Assembly (NCBI GenBank): GCA_013339895.1
Contig: JABACO010000002.1
Location: 1,071,058-1,135,057 of the forward strand
Length of the DNA: 64,000 bases
From: Ephydatia muelleri
Taxonomy: Eukaryota; Porifera; Demospongiae; Spongillida; Spongillidae
Direction of reading: 5' to 3'
Translations under genes and position numbers: made by a program
Shown here: piece after piece, positions 57,901-64,000 of the stretch
Layout: each line of letters begins with the position of its first letter
Position numbering within the stretch: the stretch's first letter is position 1
The notes under the pieces: model-generated
What the model saw: the letters and a program-made list of their open reading frames with translations, nothing else
Told to the model about the DNA's origin: nothing
The model's database searches: none

Positions 57901-60900
57901 AAGTAGATGGATCTACGGACGTAGGTCTTTGAACAACCGGCTGTGCTAGACGATGACTGTTGTACGAGGTGGCCCAGCAGTACTTCCCGCTTATCTGGAT
58001 GCACTCTGAGTACCTTACCAAAGTGGACGAAAGGCTTCCTCAAAGTGGACGAATCGTCCACAGCCCCGACAATGTCTCCCACTTCTGGGGCTACATTGTC
58101 GTCGTCTGCTCGACGGCGCCTCTTCGAGGAGGTCGTCGTAGCAACAGGAGCAGGAGCAGCAGCGGTGGTCACGTCCAAGGCAGTGGCCACACGCTCAGAT
58201 GTGAGTGCCACTGCACGTGTGACCTTGTCGGCTGAACTGCGACAGTCGTATGTCCTACTTTGCTCACTAGAAGAGTGCCTCATTGCAAATGCCACTTCGG
58301 CTAGCAAGTCATCCGACGGACGATTGCGAGATGTTAAAAGGTCCGTCACAAATGAGGAACGCAGAGCGTTGCTGGATATCGCCACATTGGCCAGCTGCTT
58401 AAAAATGGATTGGATGTACTTTGTCCACGAATCAGACGTTCCAAACGGCTCTCCACGACTGTTCTGCATGAAGAGACTCATGCATCATTATTGTTATTAT
58501 TTATATGTACAGCATGCATGCATGCACAGCCAGTCGGTTGTGTCTGGACGGGCGTTGCCTCTCAGTAAGACGTCTCTGTCCCGACATACAAAATCGACCA
58601 GTTGACCCAGTACAACTTTGGTAGAGTCGGTGGAATTGAGCTGTATCCTGTTGGGAACAGTCTTTCGTGATGTTTTGTGCGCACCGAGATACAAGAGCGC
58701 CCTCGAATGGTCGTTTTGAACGACCAACCAATTGGAGGCTGCATTTGCAATCGGATCCCATGTTGCAAGATTTTGGCGACTAAACGTTACCCTTAGTTCG
58801 CGGTACTCTTTGGACCTGGCGGGAGGTATCGAATAGTACAGGAGGAGCACAGTGTATTTCTGGCTCTCCTGCGCCCTGGTCAGTTCACAAGGTCCGCTTG
58901 ACTCGTACAGTTCGCGCTGCTGTTTCAAAACTTCCAACACTGCGTCCCACGCTAGCCATTTGCCCTCAGCTTCTAACCGCTGCCAAGATCGATCTTTGCG
59001 TTCATAGGCCTTCTGGTATGTGCGACACCACTGCTGGACTGTTTTAATCGTATCAGAGTCCGATTTGAGATATCTCATTGCCCTCAATCACGAAAGGCAG
59101 TACGCAAACTGATTTCCTGAAGATAATTGGCGTACATTCTGCATGTGCAAAGCATATATTATATATATGCGTGCAAAGATGTATGTATTATTATACAACG
59201 TACCTCCAGGTAGTGGAAAAATCTCTTAACCAACTCAAGGTCGGACACTAATCTGAGCTCAGGATTAGAAGCACCGGCGTGCAGTTTTGCAAATCCGAGA
59301 AACGCTGCATGAGAAAGCTGATTACAAATTTCTGCATGCATATTATCTATGCGTGCGCGTACTCAAAATACGGCGCTCGGTTGTAGCGACAGTACTCTCG
59401 GCCAAACGCTCGCCTCTGCGCGATGTGGATAGAGGTTCCTCTAAATATTTTTTCATCGCTGATAACTGGGCTGTTAAGGACGGAAACAGGCTCGCGTCGA
59501 AAAGGAGGACTTCTCTTTTCCGACTCATGCATGTTGCAGCAGGAGTGGCTGAATTCACCGGCTGCAGCGGTCAGCTTTCTGCCGCTTGAGGCGCGACTTC
59601 AGTTATTATTGTCACAGCTTGCGGTTCAGCCGCATCTCCAACTGAAGGATTATCTGTGGATTGCTGCATTCTGGGACCGGTGACAGCTATCGCTTCTCGA
59701 AACGCCAAAATGCGTGTGGCATCACGCGGCCTTATATAAGGTTTGCAAGTTGCTCTATGGCAGTGCGCCAGCCGTAATTATTAACATGGAATAGACGCAA
59801 AAGTTTCACCCTGACCCTAACCCGACCCTAACCTTGACCCTAACCTTACTAGACACTTTACTAGATTATAGCAAATCTTTTTCCCCTTAAAATGCTAACG
59901 AATGCTACAAGAGAATCGCACACTGGCCAGATCAGTTTCTTTACAAGTACAAGTACAGTAAATCTCCTGACCAGTTCCCTAACAGCTAGTTGATCATGGG
60001 CACTTTGAGGGATGACTGTCCTTGAAGCTCCTTGATTGTGTGCTCACAATCACGAAGCCCCACCAGTGCCTTATTTGTCAATTGTGTGCACCTGCTAGTG
60101 TGTTTACTACTTCTGTCACTATGGCAGCTGGACTTCCCTGATGACCACATCAATGTCAACCTCAGAACTCTAGTTGATGAAGTCGGAGAACATAAAGGCA
60201 GCCTTGGGAAAGGTTGGTGAAGTGGTGGATGTGTGGAGTAGGTGATGCTGTGGAGTGGTGTGTGTGCTGCGTGTTGAATTAGGGAGGAGTGTGATGTAGT
60301 GTCTGGTGTGATGTGTGGTGAGGATTCTTCACTGTAGGGCAAAGTACAAAGTGCACACACTTGTAGTCATGACAGCTGTATACAACAGAAGAGGGTTTGG
60401 GTACAATCTATGCGTGGAGCTATGATCAAGTGTGGAGTGTAGTAAGGGTTAATACAAGGACTTAAAGGGAGGCTGAACTCGAAAAACAAGTGCCCTTCAT
60501 ATCAAAGATATTCACTAGTGTAGACTACAGTTTTTTTTTTTTTTTTTTTTCATGCTTCGTTTGCGAGATATTCAACTTTTGCATACGAAATTAGTCATGT
60601 GACTACTGCGTCACTTGGATCCAATTATTAATTGGTGTTATTACGTTAGAAAACTATCGTTCCCGTTTACAAATGGGTGTTTTCTGTGCCGTTAGTAGAT
60701 GCTTCAGTACAGCTTACAAGCGCGACAACGGGATTTCGTTCCACCGTTTTCCTTTAGGCAATGCTATTCTACTCAACCTTGTGTTCACAGTGGCTCGACG
60801 CGCTGGGCCTCTCGCTACCCATTAAGGAAAATGCGCGAGTTTGTAGCATCCACTTCTGCAAGGAAGATTTCGTTGGCGTTGAGGGTTACGCACCTTCGAA

Positions 60901-61946
60901 GCCAAAACTGAAGTCCGATGCTGTTCCATCGCTGTTACTGTTCAATGACCCAACCTTCTCAAAGAATAGCTACTGCAACGGTCATTCCACAACTTGTGGC
61001 CCCGATTCTGTTCGGTTAGCTACATATTTTAGAAGTGTACTATTGAAGTTCTTCGTGTAGGTTCAAACATAGATAGTAAGGGGATTGGAAACGAGTCTAA
61101 TCAACACCAATTCACACCTCCACTCCTCGTTACAGCACTTAAATGAATTCCGTACTAGTAACTATGCTTCAAGATGGATGACTTGGGAGCCCCAGCTGGA
61201 AGAAATTCTGAAATGATGGTTCGTATCAAATAAAATGTAGCCGAGTACATACAAATAGGACTAACCAACAGCAAAACACGACAAACTGATCAATACGCAC
61301 AACTGCCCGCGCACAGAAGGTACACAAGTGCGATGCGTCCTGGAAAAAAACTTTTTTTTCTAATTTTCGAAGTTGCCCGTCATATTTTTCCAACCTAAAA
61401 CGCTTACAGATATTCTCCTACGTATGTGAAGCGCTTCAGAGCAGATAAAAAGAACCAAGACCAACCGAACTGAAGATATGAACGATTTCGAACCTCTCAG
61501 TAGGTGTTAACGATGTAACGCGGAGTGCCCACACCCAGTGATGCGCTTACGTGACTCGTTTCCAATCCCCTTACTATACTATCTATGGTTCAAATGAGTA
61601 TGGACGTACCGCCATCATTAATTAGACTACAATCAATAATTGGATCCAAGTGACGCGCTATGACGCAAAACTTTGTATGCCTATATCTTTTTTAAAAAGT
61701 GAACAAGTTTAAGGTGTACGAATTGAACTTTGTAGAGTACATCCATTTAAGAAAATTAAAAAAATAACGAAAAAAGCCAGTTCAGCCTCCCTTTAAGGGT
61801 CCCCCCCCTCCCGTGGAGTGGAGAGGGTTAATACGTTATTAAGGGTCCCCCCCCCCTCCCGTGGAGTGGAGAGGGTTAATACGTCATTAAGGGTCCCCCC
61901 CCCTCCCGTGGAGTGGAGAGGGTTAATACGTCATTAAGGGTCTCTC

Positions 61947-61986
<40 letters not shown>

Positions 61987-62424
61987 TGGAGTGTAGAGGG
62001 TTAATGTGTGTAATATCCAGGTCACCTTCAGTTCTAATCTCCAAAAGAGTGCCAATTACGACCTCAAGGGCCTGTGCAGTTCCCTTCACAAGTTCACATC
62101 TCTGCCCCCCCCCCCCCCCCCCCCAGAGGGGAAGTGTATGTTGGTTTGCTCAGCATCCTGTCTTTGGGGTGGAGCTAATTATGGCTCCTCCCTCCTTTCA
62201 GTAGTTGGGGGTGGAGCTTCATAGTTGGGGTGGAGCTAATTATGGCTCCTCCCTCCTTTCAGTAGTTGGGGGTGGAGCTTCATAGTTGGGGTGGAGCTTA
62301 GTCATTGCTCGTCCTAATAAGTTAACCCTTTTCTTTCCCACCTGTAGCCGCATTTATCGAGAGGCTGGTGATCTCAACGACCTATGGTCCAGGATTCTGG
62401 CTGCGAGTTCAAGACCTTTGCTAG
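49250..62424 (+). CDS. MRPL1: MRPL1 3' half, copy A'': exons 4-8 with a ~10-kb intron 6
   Basis: Exons at 49250-49367, 49529-49632, 49851-49877, 60128-60212 and 62348-62424 (TAG) keep the same sizes (118, 104, 27, 85, 77) and frame as the complete gene, with GT-AG ends. One amino-acid change is visible in exon 5 (KHSYV against KHGYV). Intron 6 is about 10.25 kb because a 9.2-kb element sits in the foldback loop. Intron 7 is enlarged by a 1.3-kb Kolobok-like element and by amplified 45-bp repeats. Despite this the exons are open. It is a third distinguishable copy, so a diploid haplotype pair alone does not explain the window. Confidence 0.8.
49377..49480. repeat. (GT)n microsatellite, copy A''
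   Basis: GT tract at the start of intron 4 with one GG interruption, separated from the exon by GTAGGAAGG. Confidence 0.95.
50068..50192. repeat. Expanded telomere-like array, left arm of copy A''
   Basis: About 20 units alternating GGGTCA, GGGTTA and GGTCAA, the longest such tract in the window. The complementary tract CCCTAACCCTGACC lies at 50565-50632 and again, beyond the insertion, at 59810-59850. Confidence 0.75.
51376..51965. repeat. Four copies of a TTAGTTCTAAACATGCACAA unit with GT tracts
   Basis: The phrase TTAGTTCTAAACATGCACAAGCACT is found at about 51384, 51473, 51547 and 51861, each followed by a (GT)n run and mostly by GTGCAGC...TTCACAGCA. The GT runs vary from 15 to about 55 bases. 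It lies upstream of the Ski/Sno/Dac-like gene and could be its 5' region. Confidence 0.85.
52353..52997 (+). CDS. Ski/Sno/Dac-like domain protein with TDMDTTSFE repeats
   Basis: 214 codons from ATG 52353. Residues 8-90 (VRGCDLSAYDVDGTAYVLLQ, then AFYRNISYSSFLRRKNKVV, CRKSGILPANTHRASGIKLS, LDSLF) follow the order and spacing of the Ski/Sno/Dac domain: a beta strand with a vaaF-like turn and NG/DG, a helix, then the segment corresponding to CNVEQVRILRGLG and a final kLis..D..L. This match is by eye. Residues 108-157 are tandem repeats of TDMDTTSFETVS, with many possible phosphorylation sites and high acidity. The tail is basic and glutamine-rich. Ski/Dac domains bind DNA or SMAD partners. The last 100 bases overlap, convergently, the end of the minus-strand gene (52891). 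Confidence 0.5.
   Translation: MSSGAYSVSVRGCDLSAYDVDGTAYVLLQCVKDAFYRNISYSSFLRRKNKVVSVEQPVPSHVVEQCRKSGILPANTHRASGIKLSQLDSLFSKAPPTSQDIEQVAPMDTTSFEKVSTDMDTTSFETISTDMDTTSFETVSTDMDTTSFETDMDTTSFEPETDTTDREAGRATDQVVDQAATSTQTEAGHHGTGWERLLPDSSGRQRSYQLRWIP
52891..54568 (-). CDS. Protein of unknown family, ~550 residues, proline-rich linkers
   Basis: Minus strand, ATG at 54568. It opens MAREILEFVADKLGRLDDYN with a predicted amphipathic helix, then a PPPPPPSRGKKR-type basic proline linker. A frame change near 54300 (intron or indel) gives DVLVDQGCTTHPDCMLSLLK, AVDMFYRRWSLDVPETVSEA, VRVMAWRKLGQILGACGGEV and a cysteine cluster CAAGGCVACGRF. A proline repeat (PSPSTPVP, 53390-53560, 24-27-bp units) follows. 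After another frame change the C-terminal 130 residues include LPIVAVQYIDGDGGVLVGEF, GVCCQRIESHGLTLVPF and SVVVVPHGVDGSGKRLVVE. I recognise no family. It is convergent with the Ski/Dac-like gene and codirectional with the recombinases, suggesting it belongs to the element. Confidence 0.45.
53388..53560. repeat. GTTGATGGGGAGGGTGGGAC minisatellite within the unknown gene
   Basis: About seven units of 24-27 bp (GTGTTGATGGGGAGGGTGGG and the GTGATGGTGGGACAGGT variant), coding TPVPPSPS or NTCPTLPI on the minus strand depending on the frame. Unit-length changes that are not multiples of three probably cause the apparent frame change. Confidence 0.85.
54831..57300 (-). CDS. Tyrosine recombinase II (Crypton-like) with C-terminal GDIV/GKVLR module
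   Basis: Exons from about 57300 to 54831 on the minus strand. First exon REALQLRLADFPAVQRQIAQ...QATQRRLL; second AAFLGYLRSKLPAGG...; third NFLRSEGHCSVTIRHWLTTY; fourth QRELYEAAGSTFAKAWESQK with PPARGREYRELR, LLYVGAHKTYRH (56650-56226); last NTIRASYVTHLL and MRHSRKEQCRTYDKR (Tyr codon at 55296-55294). The arginines of PPARGREYRELR and NTIR, the MRH histidine and the RTYD tyrosine fit the catalytic R...(H/N)xxR...H...Y set of tyrosine recombinases; the box II histidine is asparagine. After the tyrosine comes VGDIVALAEDAS...GKVLRIYPDSREVLLAHLK, possibly a chromatin-reading barrel. A run of nine T's (55171-55179) shifts the frame just before GDIV. A MITE fills one intron. Confidence 0.6.
55504..56145. 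mobile_element. piggyBac-like MITE in an intron of recombinase II
   Basis: Left end TTAACTCTTTGACTGCCAAG (55504) and right end GGCGTCCAAAGAGTAA (to 56145) form imperfect terminal inverted repeats of the CTTTGACTGCC type, and the left end abuts a TTAA. A subterminal palindrome GTGCACATTTATGTGCA occurs twice at the left (55522-55540, 55566-55584). There is no transposase. The right TTAA is degraded (GAGTAAAA), so the call is moderate. Confidence 0.4.
57518..57735. repeat. Two direct 50-bp units around a G-run
   Basis: GAAGGAATGATTTTGTTGAA...TACGGTACGAGGCACCTAGCCG (57525-57575) and the same with small changes (57683-57735) flank 100 bases that include a 13-G run at 57600. It sits between the 3' end of recombinase I and the start of recombinase II, and may mark the duplication joint of the two genes. 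Confidence 0.6.
57837..59669 (-). CDS. Tyrosine recombinase I (Crypton-like), upstream paralogue
   Basis: Minus strand. Possible ATG at 59669 (MQQSTDNPSVGDAAEPQ, with a TGA after AAES). Exons: to about 59363 (LEEPLSTSRRGERLAESTVA), about 59308-59205 (FLGFAKLHAGASNPELRLVS), 59087-58516 (LRAMRYLKSDSDTIKTVQQW, QRELYESSGPCELTRAQESQ, PPARSKEYRELR, LLYLGAHKTSRK), and about 58480-57837. The last exon has NALRSSFVTDLL, MRHSSSEQSRTYD (tyrosine near 58250) and, after a KRRRR basic stretch, VGDIVGAVDD...GKVLRVHPDKREVLLGHL. Every exon has a counterpart in recombinase II with the same intron positions, so the pair arose by duplication. Identity by eye is moderate. The box II histidine is Asn here too. This copy has fewer frame problems than II. 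Confidence 0.65.
60466..61792. mobile_element. Kolobok-like TTAA element with THAP remnant (1,327 bp)
   Basis: The ends are AGGGAGGCTGAACT (60466) and AGTTCAGCCTCCCT (to 61792), an exact 14-bp inverted repeat, flanked by TTAA on both sides (60462-60465 and 61793-61796). Subterminal inverted repeats also pair: TGCGTCACTTGGATCCAATT (about 60608) with its complement near 61640, and GTAAGGGGATTGGAAACGAG (about 61076) with its complement near 61558. TTAA targets and TTAAAGG ends match the Kolobok superfamily, some of whose transposases carry THAP domains. Copies A and A' lack it. Confidence 0.75.
60673..61059 (+). pseudogene. THAP zinc-finger fragment, frameshifted
   Basis: From ATG 60673 the frame reads MGVFCAVSRCFSTAYKRDNG and FHRFPLGN. 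A break near 60765 moves to the next frame: CSQWLDALGL, ENARVCSIHFCKEDFV, KLKSDAVPSLL, ending TAG at 61059. The C-x4-C ... W ... C-x2-H and the AVPS box are the THAP signature (DNA binding, common in transposases). Only the N-terminal domain is present; no catalytic region follows. Confidence 0.65.
61797..61990. repeat. Four ~45-bp units (CCGTGGAGTGGAGAGGGTTA) with C-runs
   Basis: Units of CCGTGGAGTGGAGAGGGTTA, TACGTCATTAAGGG and a run of 7-10 C. The last unit ends in a run of more than 30 C (about 61951-61985). Copy A has a single unit (3220-3260). They directly abut the right end of the Kolobok-like element, whose left flank (AGTAAGGGTTAATAC) is also part of a unit. Confidence 0.9.
62185..62300. 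repeat. 57-bp tandem duplication in MRPL1 intron 7
   Basis: The segment GGTGGAGCTAATTATGGCTC through CTTCATAGTTGGGG is present twice, at 62167-62228 and 62228-62286, against once in copy A (3408-3470). Confidence 0.75.
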
Positions 62425-62499
62425 GACACTGTGAGACCTTTCTCGTAGCTAGGTGAATGAATGAATCTGCCCACATGCGTGTAAAAACCATTCAGAGAC

Positions 62500-62615
62500 G
62501 TGATGACATCATCAAATGATCAGCCCTTCTAATTACATCATCAAATGATTGGCCCTTCTAATTACATCATCAAATGATCAGCCCTTCTAATTACATCATC
62601 AAATGATTGGCCCTA
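62500..62615. repeat. 29-bp minisatellite, copy A''
   Basis: Four units of the family at 3686-3945. Confidence 0.9.
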
Positions 62616-62954
62616 ATCAGTTCGATGACATAATCCTTCTTATCTCTGGTTCAAATGAAAGAAGCAAGTGTATTGGGAAGGCCAGGTGGTGCAAATGTTG
62701 CACAAAACCAAGGATATACTAACATGTACCCTGCACGTGCACTAACATACTGATAGGTTTCTATGCATGTGATATGACGTCACGGCTACTGGTGAGAAAG
62801 ATTCAATGGCGGGGAACGGTTGTTTCAAACGTAGTTACATAAAAAGTAAATCCATCAGCTATTAGTCTCAACAGGTCGTTAGATAGGCAACTGTACAGGG
62901 AGCTGGGGTAAAACCCTAGCGTGCCGTGGGATGCCACGCGCGCACACTTTTGCA

Positions 62955-63075
62955 CTGGCTCTCTTGTCTTTAACTCCTCCGTAGATACTCGAGTAGTCTC
63001 TTGGCTTTACTCCTCCGTAGATACTCGAGTAGTCTCTTGTCTTTACTCCTCCGTAGATACTCGAGTAGTCTGCGT
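62955..63075. repeat. 36-bp tandem repeat, copy A''
   Basis: Three units like 4286-4380. Here the repeat is followed by sequence unrelated to the retrotransposon tail (GTCTGCGTTTCCAATCC), so the tail seen in A and A' is absent. Confidence 0.8.
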
Positions 63076-63580
63076 TTCCAATCCTTCTACTCTAAAATCG
63101 CGACCTCCAATTACCGCCAGTTGCAGTAGGGACCTCAGGTGTCTTGTGGTCCTGAGACCCTGTGTGCTCCTCTGGTTTGGATACAGGGATAACCAGTAAC
63201 TTGCCCATGCACTTTGGTGCTCTTTTCAACAGCCATGCTCTTCCATCTGATGCCATATCTGCACACTCTGTAATATTTCAACGTAGCCTGATGACATAAT
63301 TTGGAAGCGAGGGAACGAAGTTTACCACGTATGAACGTTAGAAAGTTGCTCTAATAATATAAGTATCTTGTAAAGCTTTTGGAAACCTTAAGCTTCCTCC
63401 CAGTTCCATGCAATAAGCTGAATAGGTATTGTCAATAATCTTTTAAAAATCAAATCAATCAAATCAAATTAAGCTCATAATCGATTACTGTAGGACCAAT
63501 TGGTGCATACCCCCCTCCCCTGGCTGGGGCGGGAGGGGCCCACTCCCGCACCCACCCGGTATAAATGATTTTAAAATAAT
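63076..63580. other. Sequence specific to copy A''
   Basis: About 500 bases between the 36-bp repeats and the foldback arm have no counterpart in A or A', where the retrotransposon tail lies instead. It contains TGGCTGGGGCGGGAGGGGCC and a few short open frames, nothing recognised. Confidence 0.5.
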
Positions 63581-64000
63581 ATATGCTGTGTTTTTTTTTT
63601 CCTCGTTCCTGTATGTACGGCTTTCACTGTCAATTCTGATCCCTCCCTAATTGACTGCGGCAGAGATATTGTATACATTATCTCTGGCTACGGCCATGCT
63701 TGAATCTTGCACTCAGAAAGGGAATCCTTGGCTCATTAATGAAGCACATCAAATGCGGCGTTGAATCATTGTAATAATTTATACTGAAGGACAAAATTAT
63801 AAGCAGCTAAAAGCCGCGTCTCTGTCACGCCGCCTCATAGGACTTCACTGGAAACGTGCTGGCTTCAGGACATTAGACGTTATTCAAACACAATACTAGC
63901 TTGATCAACCACACGTCGTCGATACTCCAACGATGACGAATAATAGCTAGATTTTTACAAATACATGTACATGCAGCTATAATAAATAGCTGCATGTACA
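63580..64000. mobile_element. Foldback element, copy A'' (window edge)
   Basis: Matches the interior of 4546-4950 up to the inner palindrome (ACATGTACATGCAGCTATAA). The outer left arm is shortened to TATGCTGTGTTTTTTTTT. It continues past the window. Confidence 0.65.

Larger units (their letters stand above)
50632..59810. mobile_element. ~9.2-kb insertion: Crypton-like element with extra genes
   Basis: Copy A'' matches copies A and A' on both sides, but inside the telomere-like tract of the right foldback arm it holds about 9.2 kb absent from the others. Its content: GT-rich repeats (51376-51960), a Ski/Sno/Dac-like gene (plus, 52353-52997), an unknown gene (minus, 54568-52891) and two paralogous tyrosine recombinase genes (minus, to 54831 and to 57837). 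No terminal inverted repeats are visible at ACGTGACCCACAGG (left) or CGCAAAAGTTTC (right). Recombinase-based Cryptons lack such repeats. Exact ends and any short target repeat are hidden by the flanking CCCTAA repeats. Confidence 0.65.

Overview
The window is animal (metazoan) genomic DNA. It has spliced genes with GT-AG introns, very dense mini- and microsatellites, and several classes of transposon debris. A Kelch-Roc GTPase-Death-domain gene of a type I associate with sponges, and the DUF7869-like and retrotransposon relics, suggest a demosponge. That assignment is inference from recalled family distributions, not a search. The recoverable genes are mitochondrial ribosomal protein L1 (MRPL1, complete and open on the minus strand, 26114-17942, eight exons, 282 codons), a Kelch-Roc-Death gene (12972-8642, minus), a candidate CABIT-type signalling adaptor with tandem tyrosine motifs (28487-26375, minus, second copy 46317-44174), a DUF7869-like transposase-related gene (29436-30953, plus) and an OTU-protease-like fragment (35474-36139, plus).

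The scaffold is four contigs joined by three gaps of exactly 1000 N (6839-7838, 36687-37686, 48001-49000). Contig 2 (7839-36686) is the most coherent. It holds the Kelch-Roc-Death gene, block A' (14640-19955, the MRPL1 3' half plus a GA-rich array), block C (20000-30190, MRPL1 exons 1-3, the adaptor gene, retrotransposon and DUF7869 relics), a TACA-rich satellite and an OTU fragment. Contig 1 (1-6838) is an inverted near-copy of A'. Contig 3 (37687-48000) is a direct near-copy of C. Contig 4 (49001-64000) is a third copy of the A block. The simplest reading is uncollapsed haplotypes placed side by side, but three distinguishable A copies mean a real duplication or a chimaera cannot be excluded. 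Single-base indels between copies, often in homopolymers, break frames differently in each copy and look like consensus errors.

The most unusual region is a roughly 9.2 kb insertion (about 50632-59810) in intron 6 of the third MRPL1 copy, inside the loop of a foldback repeat with telomere-like GGGTTA/GGGTCA tracts. It carries two intron-containing tyrosine recombinases in tandem on the minus strand, each with a C-terminal GDIV...GKVLR module. It also carries a plus-strand gene with an N-terminal Ski/Sno/Dac-like domain and TDMDTTSFE repeats, and a convergent minus-strand gene of no recognised family. It resembles a Crypton-like element with extra cargo. Near it lie a piggyBac-like MITE and a TTAA-flanked, Kolobok-like element with a broken THAP domain (60466-61792).

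The rest is mostly tandem repeat. MRPL1 intron 3 alone holds at least seven minisatellite families whose copy numbers differ between C and C'.
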